Assembly: GCA_937860165.1 (NCBI GenBank)
Contig: CALMBE010000325.1
Coordinates: 1-12,169 of the forward strand
DNA from: an uncultured Planctomycetaceae bacterium
GTDB taxonomy: Bacteria > Planctomycetota > Planctomycetia > Pirellulales > Lacipirellulaceae
Direction of reading: 5' to 3'
DNA: 12,169 nucleotides
Shown here in pieces: positions 1-6,876 of the stretch (position 1 is its first letter; the number at the start of each line of letters is the position of its first letter). The translations under genes were made by a program, and so were the position numbers. The notes under the pieces are model-generated. The model was not told the DNA's origin, ran no database searches, and saw nothing but the letters and a program-made list of their open reading frames with translations.

Positions 1-217
1 TGTAAGGAAAGCAAACTACCGATTCCAACACACTGGCTACCGTGAGGGCCACTGCCGTGCCCAGGCCCAACAGCCCAAGTTCATGATCCGAGCCAAAGCG
101 CCCGACGATCAGGGTTGTGAGAAAGCTGGCACTACTGACCAAGACCTGATCGAATAGTGCGAGGCTGTTCTGTCGCAACTGAACCGGCCAACTCTGCCCA
201 TGGGAAACACTACTCAT
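1..217 (-). CDS. Wzx/MATE-like polysaccharide flippase, N-terminal fragment
   Basis: This is an incomplete gene on the minus strand; its first 72 codons lie in the window and the rest is beyond the left edge. The translation starts MSSVSHGQSWPVQLRQNSLA, continues with LFDQVLVSSASFLTTLIVGR, then a short polar stretch (FGSDHEL), then a second hydrophobic segment (GLLGLGTAVALTVASVLE). A basic/polar start followed by a 'LFDQ..xSxxxFLTTxxxGR' first helix is what I know from oligosaccharide or lipopolysaccharide flippases of the MATE/Wzx superfamily, which move polyprenyl-linked glycans across the inner membrane. The ATG at 215-217 is the first plausible start: the frame stays open upstream to a stop near 314-316 but offers no other ATG. 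I see no clear ribosome binding site. It is divergent from the glycan cluster at 676 and fits it functionally. Only about 70 residues support the family call. Confidence 0.72.
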   Translation of the reverse strand, partial: MSSVSHGQSWPVQLRQNSLALFDQVLVSSASFLTTLIVGRFGSDHELGLLGLGTAVALTVASVLESVVCFPY

Positions 218-675
218 ATTTGGAAGCCGGCAAGACGTGCTATCGATGGAAGTACGGACCTGGACGCACGGTAAAGTTCGCGGCCATGAAGGTCCATGCG
301 GTTCTAATTCCTGTCAGGGCCCTTGCCGGTCAGTTTCGACTAGCCCTCATGGTAGTCAACCGAGTAGGTCCCGTCAAAGCAATCTCCATTTCAAATTGGG
401 CTCAAAATTGCGAAGAGGGCTGATAATACGGTAAGTACCCCGATTTGGATGGCAAGGATTTTGGCAACTCTGGGAGACTGTGAAATTTGCACCCAATCTG
501 GTAGAAAAATCAGTAGGGGAAACGATTTAATTTGGGGTCGCTCCATGTTAGACTGGGGTAATGCAAATCCCCCTCGCCCCGCCCGCATTTGATTGCATCG
601 TGGTCATTTTGAGACTTCGACAGATCGCATCCTGAATCCTACTTTCTTGACTTTGTCTGGCTCTCAGTAAACTCA
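218..675. other. Divergent intergenic region, no supported gene
   Basis: These 458 bases separate the divergent flippase and glycosyltransferase genes and should hold both promoters. Short open frames exist on both strands, but their translations are low-complexity or Arg/Ser/Pro-rich with no recognisable domain. I do not find a convincing -35/-10 pair for either direction. A TTGAGA at 609-614 has only a poor CTGAAT or TGAATC candidate 17-18 bases later. At 564-575 the 12-mer CAAATCCCCCTC matches part of the arm of the hairpin at 11658-11708; here it is flanked by CAAAT (564-568) and ATTTG (587-591), a much weaker inverted repeat. Confidence 0.5.
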
Positions 676-1497
676 ATGGCCCCCTCGAATTCAGTTCAAC
701 CTGATCTGGCTTATCGGTCCGGCGCTCGCGGTTCGCTTCAATCCGCCCGTGAGATCACAGGGGTTAGCGTGGTGGTGCCTTTGTTCAACGAACGAGAAGG
801 CGCAACGCAACTGTTGGAAACATTGACGGATCTTGATTTCAGGTATCGTGACCAGTACGGCTTCGAATTTCTGCTTGTCGATGACGGAAGCCGCGACGGT
901 ACGACGGAGCTCCTAGAGAACGCTGTGACGGACCTTCCAAATTTTCGACTCATACGGCATGAGACCAATCGTGGCATCGCGGCGGCCATTCACACAGGCC
1001 TCCTACATGCTCAAAATGAAATCGTGGCGTCGATTGATTCCGACGGTTCCTACGAGGCCGACACACTTGCACAAATGATTCCACTCTTGCGGGAAGATAT
1101 CGATCTCGTAACCGCTTCACCCTATCACCCGCAAGGACGCGTTCAAGATGTCCCCGCTTGGCGGCTTTCGGTATCGCGTGCTGCATCGCTCGTTTATCGC
1201 ACGGCGATGCGGCGCAAGTTGTATTGCTACACGAGCTGCTGTCGCGTTTATCGTCGGAGTCGCTTTCTGGAACTCCGGACTCAGGCGGAAGGCTTCGTCG
1301 GGGTCGCTGAGTTGATTTGGAAAGCTGAAACAGAGAATCTCACGATTGTCGAACATCCCACCGTTTTGCGAACGAGGAATCTAGGTCATTCTAAGATGAA
1401 AGTAGTCCGGTCTGCACTCGCTCACTTGCACCTAGTCTCTCGGATTGCTTGCAGCCGAATTATCTCACGTCGGTCGCCCAGAAGGTACGACCACTAG
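676..1497 (+). CDS. Family 2 glycosyltransferase, DPM1/GtrB-like, soluble form
   Basis: This 273-aa protein has a GT-A fold glycosyltransferase domain. VVVPLFNE at about 32-39 opens the nucleotide-binding fold, LVDDGSRDGT at 67-76 carries the conserved acidic pair and NRGIAAAI follows at 98-105. DSDG at 121-124 takes the place of the metal-binding DXD. A later SVSRAAS (165-171) resembles the Arg-containing region of dolichol/polyprenyl-phosphate sugar transferases. There is no hydrophobic C-terminal membrane segment like those of GtrB-type enzymes, so it would be cytoplasmic or peripheral. The family moves a sugar from a nucleotide donor to polyprenyl phosphate or a growing glycan; donor and acceptor cannot be read here. 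A polar 27-residue N-terminus precedes the domain. It is the first gene of the plus-strand cluster, 49 bases ahead of the aminotransferase. It could equally extend a lipid-linked oligosaccharide. Confidence 0.88.
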   Translation: MAPSNSVQPDLAYRSGARGSLQSAREITGVSVVVPLFNEREGATQLLETLTDLDFRYRDQYGFEFLLVDDGSRDGTTELLENAVTDLPNFRLIRHETNRGIAAAIHTGLLHAQNEIVASIDSDGSYEADTLAQMIPLLREDIDLVTASPYHPQGRVQDVPAWRLSVSRAASLVYRTAMRRKLYCYTSCCRVYRRSRFLELRTQAEGFVGVAELIWKAETENLTIVEHPTVLRTRNLGHSKMKVVRSALAHLHLVSRIACSRIISRRSPRRYDH

Positions 1498-1546
1498 CAC
1501 ATACGTTTTATCATTTTACTAACTGTCACCTTGAAATGGAAATTTG

Positions 1547-2785
1547 ATGAACACCGCCGCGGAAATACTCAAAAGACTACAACTCCCCTCGGATCAGGAT
1601 GCTACGGGACGCGATTTGGGAGATGACGAAATGGTTAAGCTCGGCCTGGCCATTGAATCTGGCACGCTGACCAGCACGAAGGGGAACTTCGTCAAGGAGT
1701 TGGAAACTAATTTTGCCGCGACCATCGGTGTCGATCAAGTACATGCCTGCGCATCGGGGAGCGCGGCCGTGCATTGTGCTGTCGCGGCAATCGATCCCGA
1801 ACCAGGGGATGAAATTATCACGACCTCGATCACCGATATGGGTGCGATTACGCCGATTCTGTATCAAGGAGCCATCCCGGTTTTTGCGGACGTTGATCCC
1901 CATACCTACAATCTCACGGCAGCTACCATCGAGGCGCGGCTCAGCCCGCGTACCAAAGCGATTCTGGTGACGCATTTATTTGGCAACCCTGCGGACATGG
2001 CCGACATCATGGATTTGGCCCGGTCGCGGGACATTCCAGTAATCGAGGATTGTGCGCAAGCATTTGGTGCCAAATACCGTGGTCAAGCCGTCGGATCCAT
2101 TGGGGATATCTCCTGCTTCAGTTTGCAGCAGGGAAAACATATCACCACGGGTGAAGGAGGTTTGGTCGCAACGAATAATGCCGACTACGGCCGACGGATG
2201 TACTTATTCATCAACAAGGCTTGGGGATATGGCGACCCCAATCCTGATCACTACTTTCTGGCACTCAATTACCGGATGAACGAATTGACTGGCGCGGTGG
2301 GAGTCGCGCAGTTAGAAAAACTCGACCAGTTCGTCAATCGGCGCATCGCGGTTGCTGAGCAGTTCAATTCGGGACTGCGAGGGATTCGCGGGATCACGAC
2401 GCCGCGAGTAACTGCCGATTCGATTCACACCTATTGGAAGTACTGCCTCGAAGTGGATTCGTCTGCTTTTGCAGGAGGCCTCGACGAACTAGCCAAACAA
2501 CTCAAAGCCCGGAACATTTTCTGCGCCCCTCGGTACATCCAGAAACCGGCATTTGAGTGTGCCGTTATCAAGGAACAACGCACTTTTGGTTCAAGTCGCT
2601 TTCCCTTTACACTGGCTCGCCCCGAGGCCCTCGACTACTCGCGGGAATTGTTTTCCGGAACTTATGCCGCGCTGGCTTCAGTCTTGGTTTTGCCACTGAA
2701 CGAAAAATACACGTCCTCGCACGTCCGAGAAGTGGTCGAGGCAATTCAAGCGACTGCTGCTGATCTGCAGGAGGAATCGGCATGA
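1547..2785 (+). CDS. DegT/DnrJ/EryC1/StrS family PLP-dependent sugar aminotransferase
   Basis: This 412-aa protein is a fold-type I PLP aminotransferase of the kind that aminates keto-sugars on nucleotide sugars, or keto-inositols, with glutamate or glutamine as donor. Visible family features include the cofactor phosphate region HACASGSAAVH (66-76), PGDEIITTS (86-94), VFADVDPHTYNL (112-123) and IEDCAQAFGA (166-175) with Asp168 set to contact the PLP ring nitrogen. In SLQQGKHITTGEGG (192-205) Lys197 is the Schiff-base lysine. Length is normal for the family. The QxGKHITTGEGG form is closer, from memory, to StsC/AHBA-synthase-like members than to classical WbpE, so the substrate is open. I start at the ATG at 1547; a TTG at 1544 is in frame but adds only one residue. 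The stop overlaps the next gene by four bases (ATGA), which points to translational coupling with the dehydrogenase. Confidence 0.93.
   Translation: MNTAAEILKRLQLPSDQDATGRDLGDDEMVKLGLAIESGTLTSTKGNFVKELETNFAATIGVDQVHACASGSAAVHCAVAAIDPEPGDEIITTSITDMGAITPILYQGAIPVFADVDPHTYNLTAATIEARLSPRTKAILVTHLFGNPADMADIMDLARSRDIPVIEDCAQAFGAKYRGQAVGSIGDISCFSLQQGKHITTGEGGLVATNNADYGRRMYLFINKAWGYGDPNPDHYFLALNYRMNELTGAVGVAQLEKLDQFVNRRIAVAEQFNSGLRGIRGITTPRVTADSIHTYWKYCLEVDSSAFAGGLDELAKQLKARNIFCAPRYIQKPAFECAVIKEQRTFGSSRFPFTLARPEALDYSRELFSGTYAALASVLVLPLNEKYTSSHVREVVEAIQATAADLQEESA
2769..2774 (+). promoter_or_regulatory. Strong Shine-Dalgarno site for the Gfo/Idh/MocA gene
   Basis: A perfect AGGAGG lies seven bases before the ATG at 2782, inside the end of the aminotransferase gene. 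It fixes the dehydrogenase start and supports re-initiation at the ATGA overlap. Confidence 0.8.
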
Positions 2786-3786
2786 CATCGCCAGTTCCAC
2801 TTCGGTTGGGTTTGGTCGGGGCCGGTGCGATTGCTCAGTCGTATGCTCAGGCTGCTGCGCATTCGCAGCTCATCGACCTGCGAGCCGTCGCCGATTGCCG
2901 CGTTGAAGCCGCTAACGCAATGGCCGAGGCGAATCACTGCGCCGCGTTTGCCTCTGCGGATCAAATGGCCAAGGAAATGGACCTGGAAGCCGTTTTGGTC
3001 TGCACGCCTCCCGTTACCCACCGAGAGGTGTGTTGTTCGCTCTTGGATCGAGGGTTACACGTCCTGTGCGAGAAGCCCCTATCCATCGATTCGGCATCGG
3101 CCGTGCAAATGGTCGAAACTGCTGAACGCAATGAAGTTGTGTTTACCATGGCTTCGAAATTTCGTTACGTAAGCGATGTGACAACTGCCAAGTCATTGGT
3201 TACTTCGGGCGTCATTGGTGAAGTGGTGCTGTTTGAAAATGTTTTCGCTGGGCGTGTGGACATGACGCACCGCTGGAATTCCAACCCGCAAGTCTCGGGT
3301 GGGGGGGTGCTCATTGACAATGGCACCCATTCGCTAGACATTACCCGCTATTTTTTGGGCGAGCTAGCCGACGTGCAGGCGATCGAAGGTCATCGCATTC
3401 AAAATCTTCCCGTGGAAGATACAGTTAAGCTCTTTGCACGGAGCAAGTCGGACGTGCTGGCAAGCGTGGACCTTTCTTGGAGTGTCAACAAGGAGCAGCC
3501 TTTTTTCCTGGCGATTTACGGCAGTGCGGGCACGCTGTTGGTGGGATGGAAAGAATCGAAATACCGCCGGTCCGGCGACTCCGAGTGGACGGTATTTGGC
3601 AAAGGTTACGACAAGGTTCAAGCGTTCGTTCGTCAATTGGAAAACTTCGCGGGGGCCATTCGTGGCACGGAGCCACTCGTAGTGAATTCTAGCGACGCAC
3701 TGGCCTCGGTGGCTGTGATCGAGGCCGCATATCGCTCGCTGGCGAAGGGAGCATGGGAATCGATTGCCGAACCTTGCCGAGTGTGA
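2782..3786 (+). CDS. Gfo/Idh/MocA family NAD(P)-dependent sugar dehydrogenase
   Basis: This 334-aa oxidoreductase has an N-terminal Rossmann domain: GLVGAGAIAQSYAQA (10-24) with GxGxxA for NAD(P), and VLVCTPPVTH (71-80). CEKPLS (96-101) follows, whose Lys98 is the usual catalytic lysine of the EKP motif. The C-terminal alpha/beta domain holds GGGVLIDNGTHSLD (173-186), with Asp179 and His183 at the positions of the conserved catalytic pair. Family members oxidise or reduce one sugar hydroxyl, including nucleotide sugars (WbpB/WlbA oxidise C3 of UDP-GlcNAcA). Adjacent to an aminotransferase and a hexapeptide acyltransferase, it is a good candidate to supply the keto-sugar for amination, but specificity cannot be read from sequence. 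Start chosen from the AGGAGG at 2769-2774 and the four-base overlap with the upstream stop. A 63-base gap follows before the acyltransferase; it holds only a short CACTCG/CGAGTG inverted repeat. Confidence 0.92.
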   Translation: MTSPVPLRLGLVGAGAIAQSYAQAAAHSQLIDLRAVADCRVEAANAMAEANHCAAFASADQMAKEMDLEAVLVCTPPVTHREVCCSLLDRGLHVLCEKPLSIDSASAVQMVETAERNEVVFTMASKFRYVSDVTTAKSLVTSGVIGEVVLFENVFAGRVDMTHRWNSNPQVSGGGVLIDNGTHSLDITRYFLGELADVQAIEGHRIQNLPVEDTVKLFARSKSDVLASVDLSWSVNKEQPFFLAIYGSAGTLLVGWKESKYRRSGDSEWTVFGKGYDKVQAFVRQLENFAGAIRGTEPLVVNSSDALASVAVIEAAYRSLAKGAWESIAEPCRV

Positions 3787-3849
3787 GCGTAGCTTGCTGT
3801 CCTTGATACTCACTCGCTGCGAAACCAGTCGAGTGCGAGAATTGTTTTC

Positions 3850-4503
3850 ATGAACAACACCATTCGCATCCATCCGACTGCGATTATTGAAGAAGATGTC
3901 CTCCTGGGAGCAGGTACCGCGGTCTGGGACAACGTCCATATCCGTCGGGGTGCCCGACTGGGGGATCAGTGCATCGTCGGCGAGAAATCTTATATCGCCT
4001 ACGAGGTGCGTGTCGGTAATCGAGTGAAGATCAATGCCTTTGTCTATATTTGCTACGGAGTAACGATCGAAGATGGCGTGATGATCAGCGCGGGTACTAT
4101 TTTTACCAATGACCAATACCCGCGGGCCTGCACCCCGGATCTACTGCACCTTTGCACCTCGGATCCCGATGAAGCGACACGCGAGACTTTGGTGGCCGAG
4201 GGAGCCACGATTGGTGCGGGCTGCATCATTGGTAATGGCCTGAGAATCGGGCGGTTTGCGATGATCGGGATGGGGAGTGTCGTTACCCACGATGTGGAAG
4301 ATTTTCATTTGGTGCTTGGGCATCCGGCACGTTCGGTGGGCTGTGTCTGTCGGTGTGGGCAACCACTTTTGAAATGGGCTCCTGGAGAGTTTGCTTCTCG
4401 TGATTCGCTTGTCTGTGAGAAATGTACTCTTCGATATTCGGTGGTGAATGGAAAAGTTCAAGAACATGTATCGACACTGGATACTCAGGAGTCCAACTCG
4501 TGA
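3850..4503 (+). CDS. Left-handed beta-helix (hexapeptide) acyltransferase with C-terminal zinc ribbon, WbpD-like
   Basis: This 217-aa protein begins with imperfect hexapeptide repeats ([LIV]-G-x(4) type) from about 8 to 160, which form a trimeric left-handed beta-helix binding acetyl-CoA. AVWDNVHIRRGARLG (24-38), VKINAFVYICYGVTIEDGV (59-77) and TIFTNDQYPRA (83-93) resemble, from memory, WbpD/WlbB enzymes that N-acetylate UDP-2-acetamido-3-amino-glucuronate. HDVEDFHLVLGHPARSVG (147-164) is the usual end of the helix. After it comes a short Cys-containing tail: C165, C167 and C169, then C189 and C192 (CxC...CxxC), which looks like a small zinc ribbon. Neighbouring aminotransferase and dehydrogenase genes support N-acylation of an amino sugar. 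No good Shine-Dalgarno site precedes the ATG. The stop TGA overlaps the next gene's GTG start. Confidence 0.9.
   Translation: MNNTIRIHPTAIIEEDVLLGAGTAVWDNVHIRRGARLGDQCIVGEKSYIAYEVRVGNRVKINAFVYICYGVTIEDGVMISAGTIFTNDQYPRACTPDLLHLCTSDPDEATRETLVAEGATIGAGCIIGNGLRIGRFAMIGMGSVVTHDVEDFHLVLGHPARSVGCVCRCGQPLLKWAPGEFASRDSLVCEKCTLRYSVVNGKVQEHVSTLDTQESNS
4487..4491 (+). promoter_or_regulatory. Shine-Dalgarno site that selects a GTG start
   Basis: AGGAG lies eight bases before the GTG at 4500. It argues for that start over the in-frame ATG at 4422, which would put 26 non-homologous residues before the flavin fold and overlap the acyltransferase by 82 bases. Confidence 0.75.
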
Positions 4504-5885
4504 GCGAAAGTGAAGCCATTGGTGAACATTGGTGCATCGTGGGGGGCGGCGTCCTGGGGTTGGTGTTGGCCAAACGACTTGTTGAAGCGGGAGAGCGTGT
4601 TACCGTGCTCGAAGCAACCCCCGAAATTGGTGGTCTCGCAAGTGCGTGGAACCTGGGCGACTTCACTTGGGATCGGCACTATCACGTGACGCTGCTCTCG
4701 GACCAATCAACGAGAGACCTGCTTCGCGAGTTGGAGCTTGAAGACCAGATGCGGTGGGTCGAGACCAAGACAGGGTTTTTCGCAGATGGAAAGTTGGTTT
4801 CCCTTTCCAACAATTGGGAGTTTCTCCGATTTCCACTTTTGAGCCTTTGGGAGAAATTCCGCCTGGGGGTCACAATCTTCGCGGCCTCGAAGATTCGCGA
4901 TTGGCAATCGTTGGAATCGATACCGGTTGCCGATTGGCTCCGCAAATGGTCCGGAATCGGTACCTTTCGCAAGATTTGGCAACCTTTGCTCCGCGCGAAA
5001 CTTGGCGCAACCTACGAAAAGGTCTCCGCTGTATTTATCGCTGCGACAATTGCCCGCATGTACCGTGCCCGGCAGTCGGGATTGAAAAAGGAAATGTTTG
5101 GATACCTCCCTGGTGGGTATGCCAGGGTCTTTAAGGCATTTGCCGCAAGGTTGGTGGACCACGGCGTACAAATCGAGTGCAATCGAGCCGTTAAGCAGAT
5201 TATTGTCGAGGGAGGTCAAACGGTGGGAGTTGAATTCGCTGATGGCAATCGGCGTGAATTCGACCATGTCGTGCTTACGATTCCCTCACCGGTGATAGCC
5301 GACCTTTGCCGATCGCTTTCCGATTCCGAGAAGACCCAGCACCGTGAAATCGAGTATCTGGTAATCTTGTGCGCCTCGGTAGTGCTCAAGAGACCCCTGT
5401 CGCCCTATTATGTGACCAATATCACGGAGAGCTGGGTTCCGTTTACTGCCGTGATCGAAATGACGGCCTTAGTGGACCCAGCGGAATTGGCGGGACATCA
5501 TTTGGTTTACCTGCCACGCTACGTCGATGCGAACGACCCTAGTTGGCAATGGACCGACGACCAATTGCGTGAGACCTTTGTCAGTGCCCTGGAACGAATG
5601 GTGCCCGATTTTTCTCGTTCCGATGTGGAATTCTTCAAAGTGTCTCGTGTGAAACGCGTGATGGCACTGCCGACACTTGGCTATTCCGAGCGGCTCCCGT
5701 CGATGACTACCTCGCTGCCGGGGGTGTATGCGGTTAACTCGGCCCAGATTGTGTATGGCACGTTGAATGTCAACGAAGTCATCGACGTCGCTGAAAGGGC
5801 TTATTCCGAGATACTTCTGCCCGCGATCCGTTCGCGAACAGAAACCTCTGCAGCCTTGCCTATCCCAGAGGTTCTCCATGTCTAG
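4500..5885 (+). CDS. FAD-dependent oxidoreductase, amine oxidase/protoporphyrinogen oxidase-like fold
   Basis: This 461-aa protein (GTG start) has an N-terminal dinucleotide-binding fold: CIVGGGVLGLVLAKRL (12-27) with GxGxxG, Glu38 at the end of the second strand (VTVLEA) to hold the adenosine ribose, and PEIGGLASAW (41-50), the GG-doublet that follows it in flavin amine oxidases, phytoene desaturases and UDP-galactopyranose mutase-like enzymes. A substrate-domain segment such as LPGGYARVFKAFAARL and the second FAD region (VEFADGNRREFDHVVLTIPSP) follow. The C-terminal LPGVYAVNSAQIVYGTLNV matches the usual last FAD contact. I see no signal peptide. Proteins of this type recur in bacterial glycan clusters, where the substrate is usually unknown. 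It is coupled to the acyltransferase (stop and start overlap by four bases) and overlaps the deacetylase by eight. A role in sugar or lipid oxidation is inference; carotenoid or haem metabolism is less likely here. Confidence 0.87.
   Translation: MSESEAIGEHWCIVGGGVLGLVLAKRLVEAGERVTVLEATPEIGGLASAWNLGDFTWDRHYHVTLLSDQSTRDLLRELELEDQMRWVETKTGFFADGKLVSLSNNWEFLRFPLLSLWEKFRLGVTIFAASKIRDWQSLESIPVADWLRKWSGIGTFRKIWQPLLRAKLGATYEKVSAVFIAATIARMYRARQSGLKKEMFGYLPGGYARVFKAFAARLVDHGVQIECNRAVKQIIVEGGQTVGVEFADGNRREFDHVVLTIPSPVIADLCRSLSDSEKTQHREIEYLVILCASVVLKRPLSPYYVTNITESWVPFTAVIEMTALVDPAELAGHHLVYLPRYVDANDPSWQWTDDQLRETFVSALERMVPDFSRSDVEFFKVSRVKRVMALPTLGYSERLPSMTTSLPGVYAVNSAQIVYGTLNVNEVIDVAERAYSEILLPAIRSRTETSAALPIPEVLHV
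5867..5871 (+). promoter_or_regulatory. Shine-Dalgarno site for the polysaccharide deacetylase
   Basis: AGAGG lies six bases before the ATG at 5878, inside the 3' end of the flavoprotein gene. It supports the internal start rather than the upstream in-frame ATG at 5767. Confidence 0.6.
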
Positions 5886-6876
5886 GCAAATCGCGAGTTT
5901 GTCACTCGATCTGGATAACCAGTGGTCCTACATGAAGACCCATGGCGACGAGGGTTGGGAATCATTTCCTAGCTATCTCGAAGTGGTAATTCCACGGGTG
6001 CTGAGAATTCTCGATCAGCACCAGCTTAAAATCACTTTTTTCGTTGTTGGTCAGGATGCAGCGCTAGAATCGCATCTTAATGTTCTCAAGAGTGTGACCG
6101 AATCGGGGCATGAAATTGGCAACCACTCGTTTCATCACGAACCCTGGTTGCACCTCTACTCACCCGATGAATTGAGAATCGAATTTGACCGTGCCGAAGA
6201 AGCGATTCTGCGAGCCACCGGCGAGCGGGTCCGTGGATTTCGGGGACCTGGTTTTAGTTTTTCTCCCCAGGTGATCGAAGAACTCGTTCGTCGTGGCTAT
6301 GAGTATGACTGCTCGACCTTTCCGACCTTTCTAGGGCCGGTGGCCCGACTGTATTATTTTTTCACGGCTAAACTTTCCCGACAACAACGCTGCGAGCGTA
6401 AGCAACTCTTTGGCAAATTGAGCGAAGGTTTCCGGCCCTTGCGGCCTTACCTTTGGAAACACTCAGCGGGGTCGATCGTGGAAATCCCGGTGACCACGAT
6501 GCCGGTTTTCAAGTTGCCGATTCACTTGAGTTATGTCCTCTACCTTTCGCAGTATTCGCGGTCGCTGGCACGCTGGTATTTTTCTCTTGCCGTCTGGATG
6601 TGTCGCATCTTTCGGGTGGAGTTTTCGCTGCTGCTTCATCCGCTCGATTTTTTGGGAACCGACGACGCAGTCGGCCTCGACTTCTTCCCGGCCATGAATC
6701 GCACGCACAATTGGAAGTGCTCGATCGTCGATGAAACGCTCTCGCAGTTGGGTAAGCATTTTGAAGTCGTGCCTATGCGAACTCATGCGGCCATCGCCCG
6801 AGAACGGCTGTCGAAGTGCGCGACCAGCACCGCCGGAGCTTGTGAGAAACCGTTGTTACCGACTGGCCAGCAATGA
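5878..6876 (+). CDS. NodB-type polysaccharide deacetylase (CE4)
   Basis: This 332-aa protein carries the NodB homology domain, a metal-dependent de-N- or de-O-acetylase of polysaccharides. SLDLDN (9-14) is the first motif, with Asp11 and Asp13 as candidate base and metal ligand. ITFFVVGQDA (52-61) is the next strand. HEIGNHSFHHEPW (78-90) is the HxxxH metal motif (His83, His87), and RGFRGPGFSFS (119-129) is the third motif with its conserved Arg and Pro. LLLHPLDFLG near 260-270 supplies the late His motif. About 60 extra residues with hydrophobic, aromatic-rich stretches (for example YVLYLSQYSRSLARWYFSLA) sit between motifs 3 and 4 and may contact membrane or lipid. No signal peptide is seen, so action on a cytoplasmic-face lipid-linked sugar is possible. 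It overlaps the flavoprotein by eight bases and the next methyltransferase by four. Confidence 0.92.
   Translation: MSRQIASLSLDLDNQWSYMKTHGDEGWESFPSYLEVVIPRVLRILDQHQLKITFFVVGQDAALESHLNVLKSVTESGHEIGNHSFHHEPWLHLYSPDELRIEFDRAEEAILRATGERVRGFRGPGFSFSPQVIEELVRRGYEYDCSTFPTFLGPVARLYYFFTAKLSRQQRCERKQLFGKLSEGFRPLRPYLWKHSAGSIVEIPVTTMPVFKLPIHLSYVLYLSQYSRSLARWYFSLAVWMCRIFRVEFSLLLHPLDFLGTDDAVGLDFFPAMNRTHNWKCSIVDETLSQLGKHFEVVPMRTHAAIARERLSKCATSTAGACEKPLLPTGQQ

Noticed and set aside
157..423. 88-codon plus-strand open frame
   Set aside because: It begins antisense to the flippase fragment and shows no domain pattern.
391..588. 65-codon minus-strand open frame in the divergent intergenic region
   Set aside because: It has a hydrophobic end but no recognisable family and no ribosome binding site that I can see; likely chance.
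647..673. TTGACT and TAAACT as promoter for the glycan cluster
   Set aside because: The spacer is 15 bases and the -10 box would end only two bases before the start codon.
3787..3849. Terminator between the dehydrogenase and acyltransferase genes
   Set aside because: Only a 6-bp CACTCG/CGAGTG pair with a 13-base loop is present, without a T-run right after it; the genes probably stay in one operon.
3364..4116. 250-codon minus-strand open frame
   Set aside because: It lies antisense to the well-supported dehydrogenase and acyltransferase genes and their gap, and its translation is rich in His, Arg and Asn with no domain pattern.
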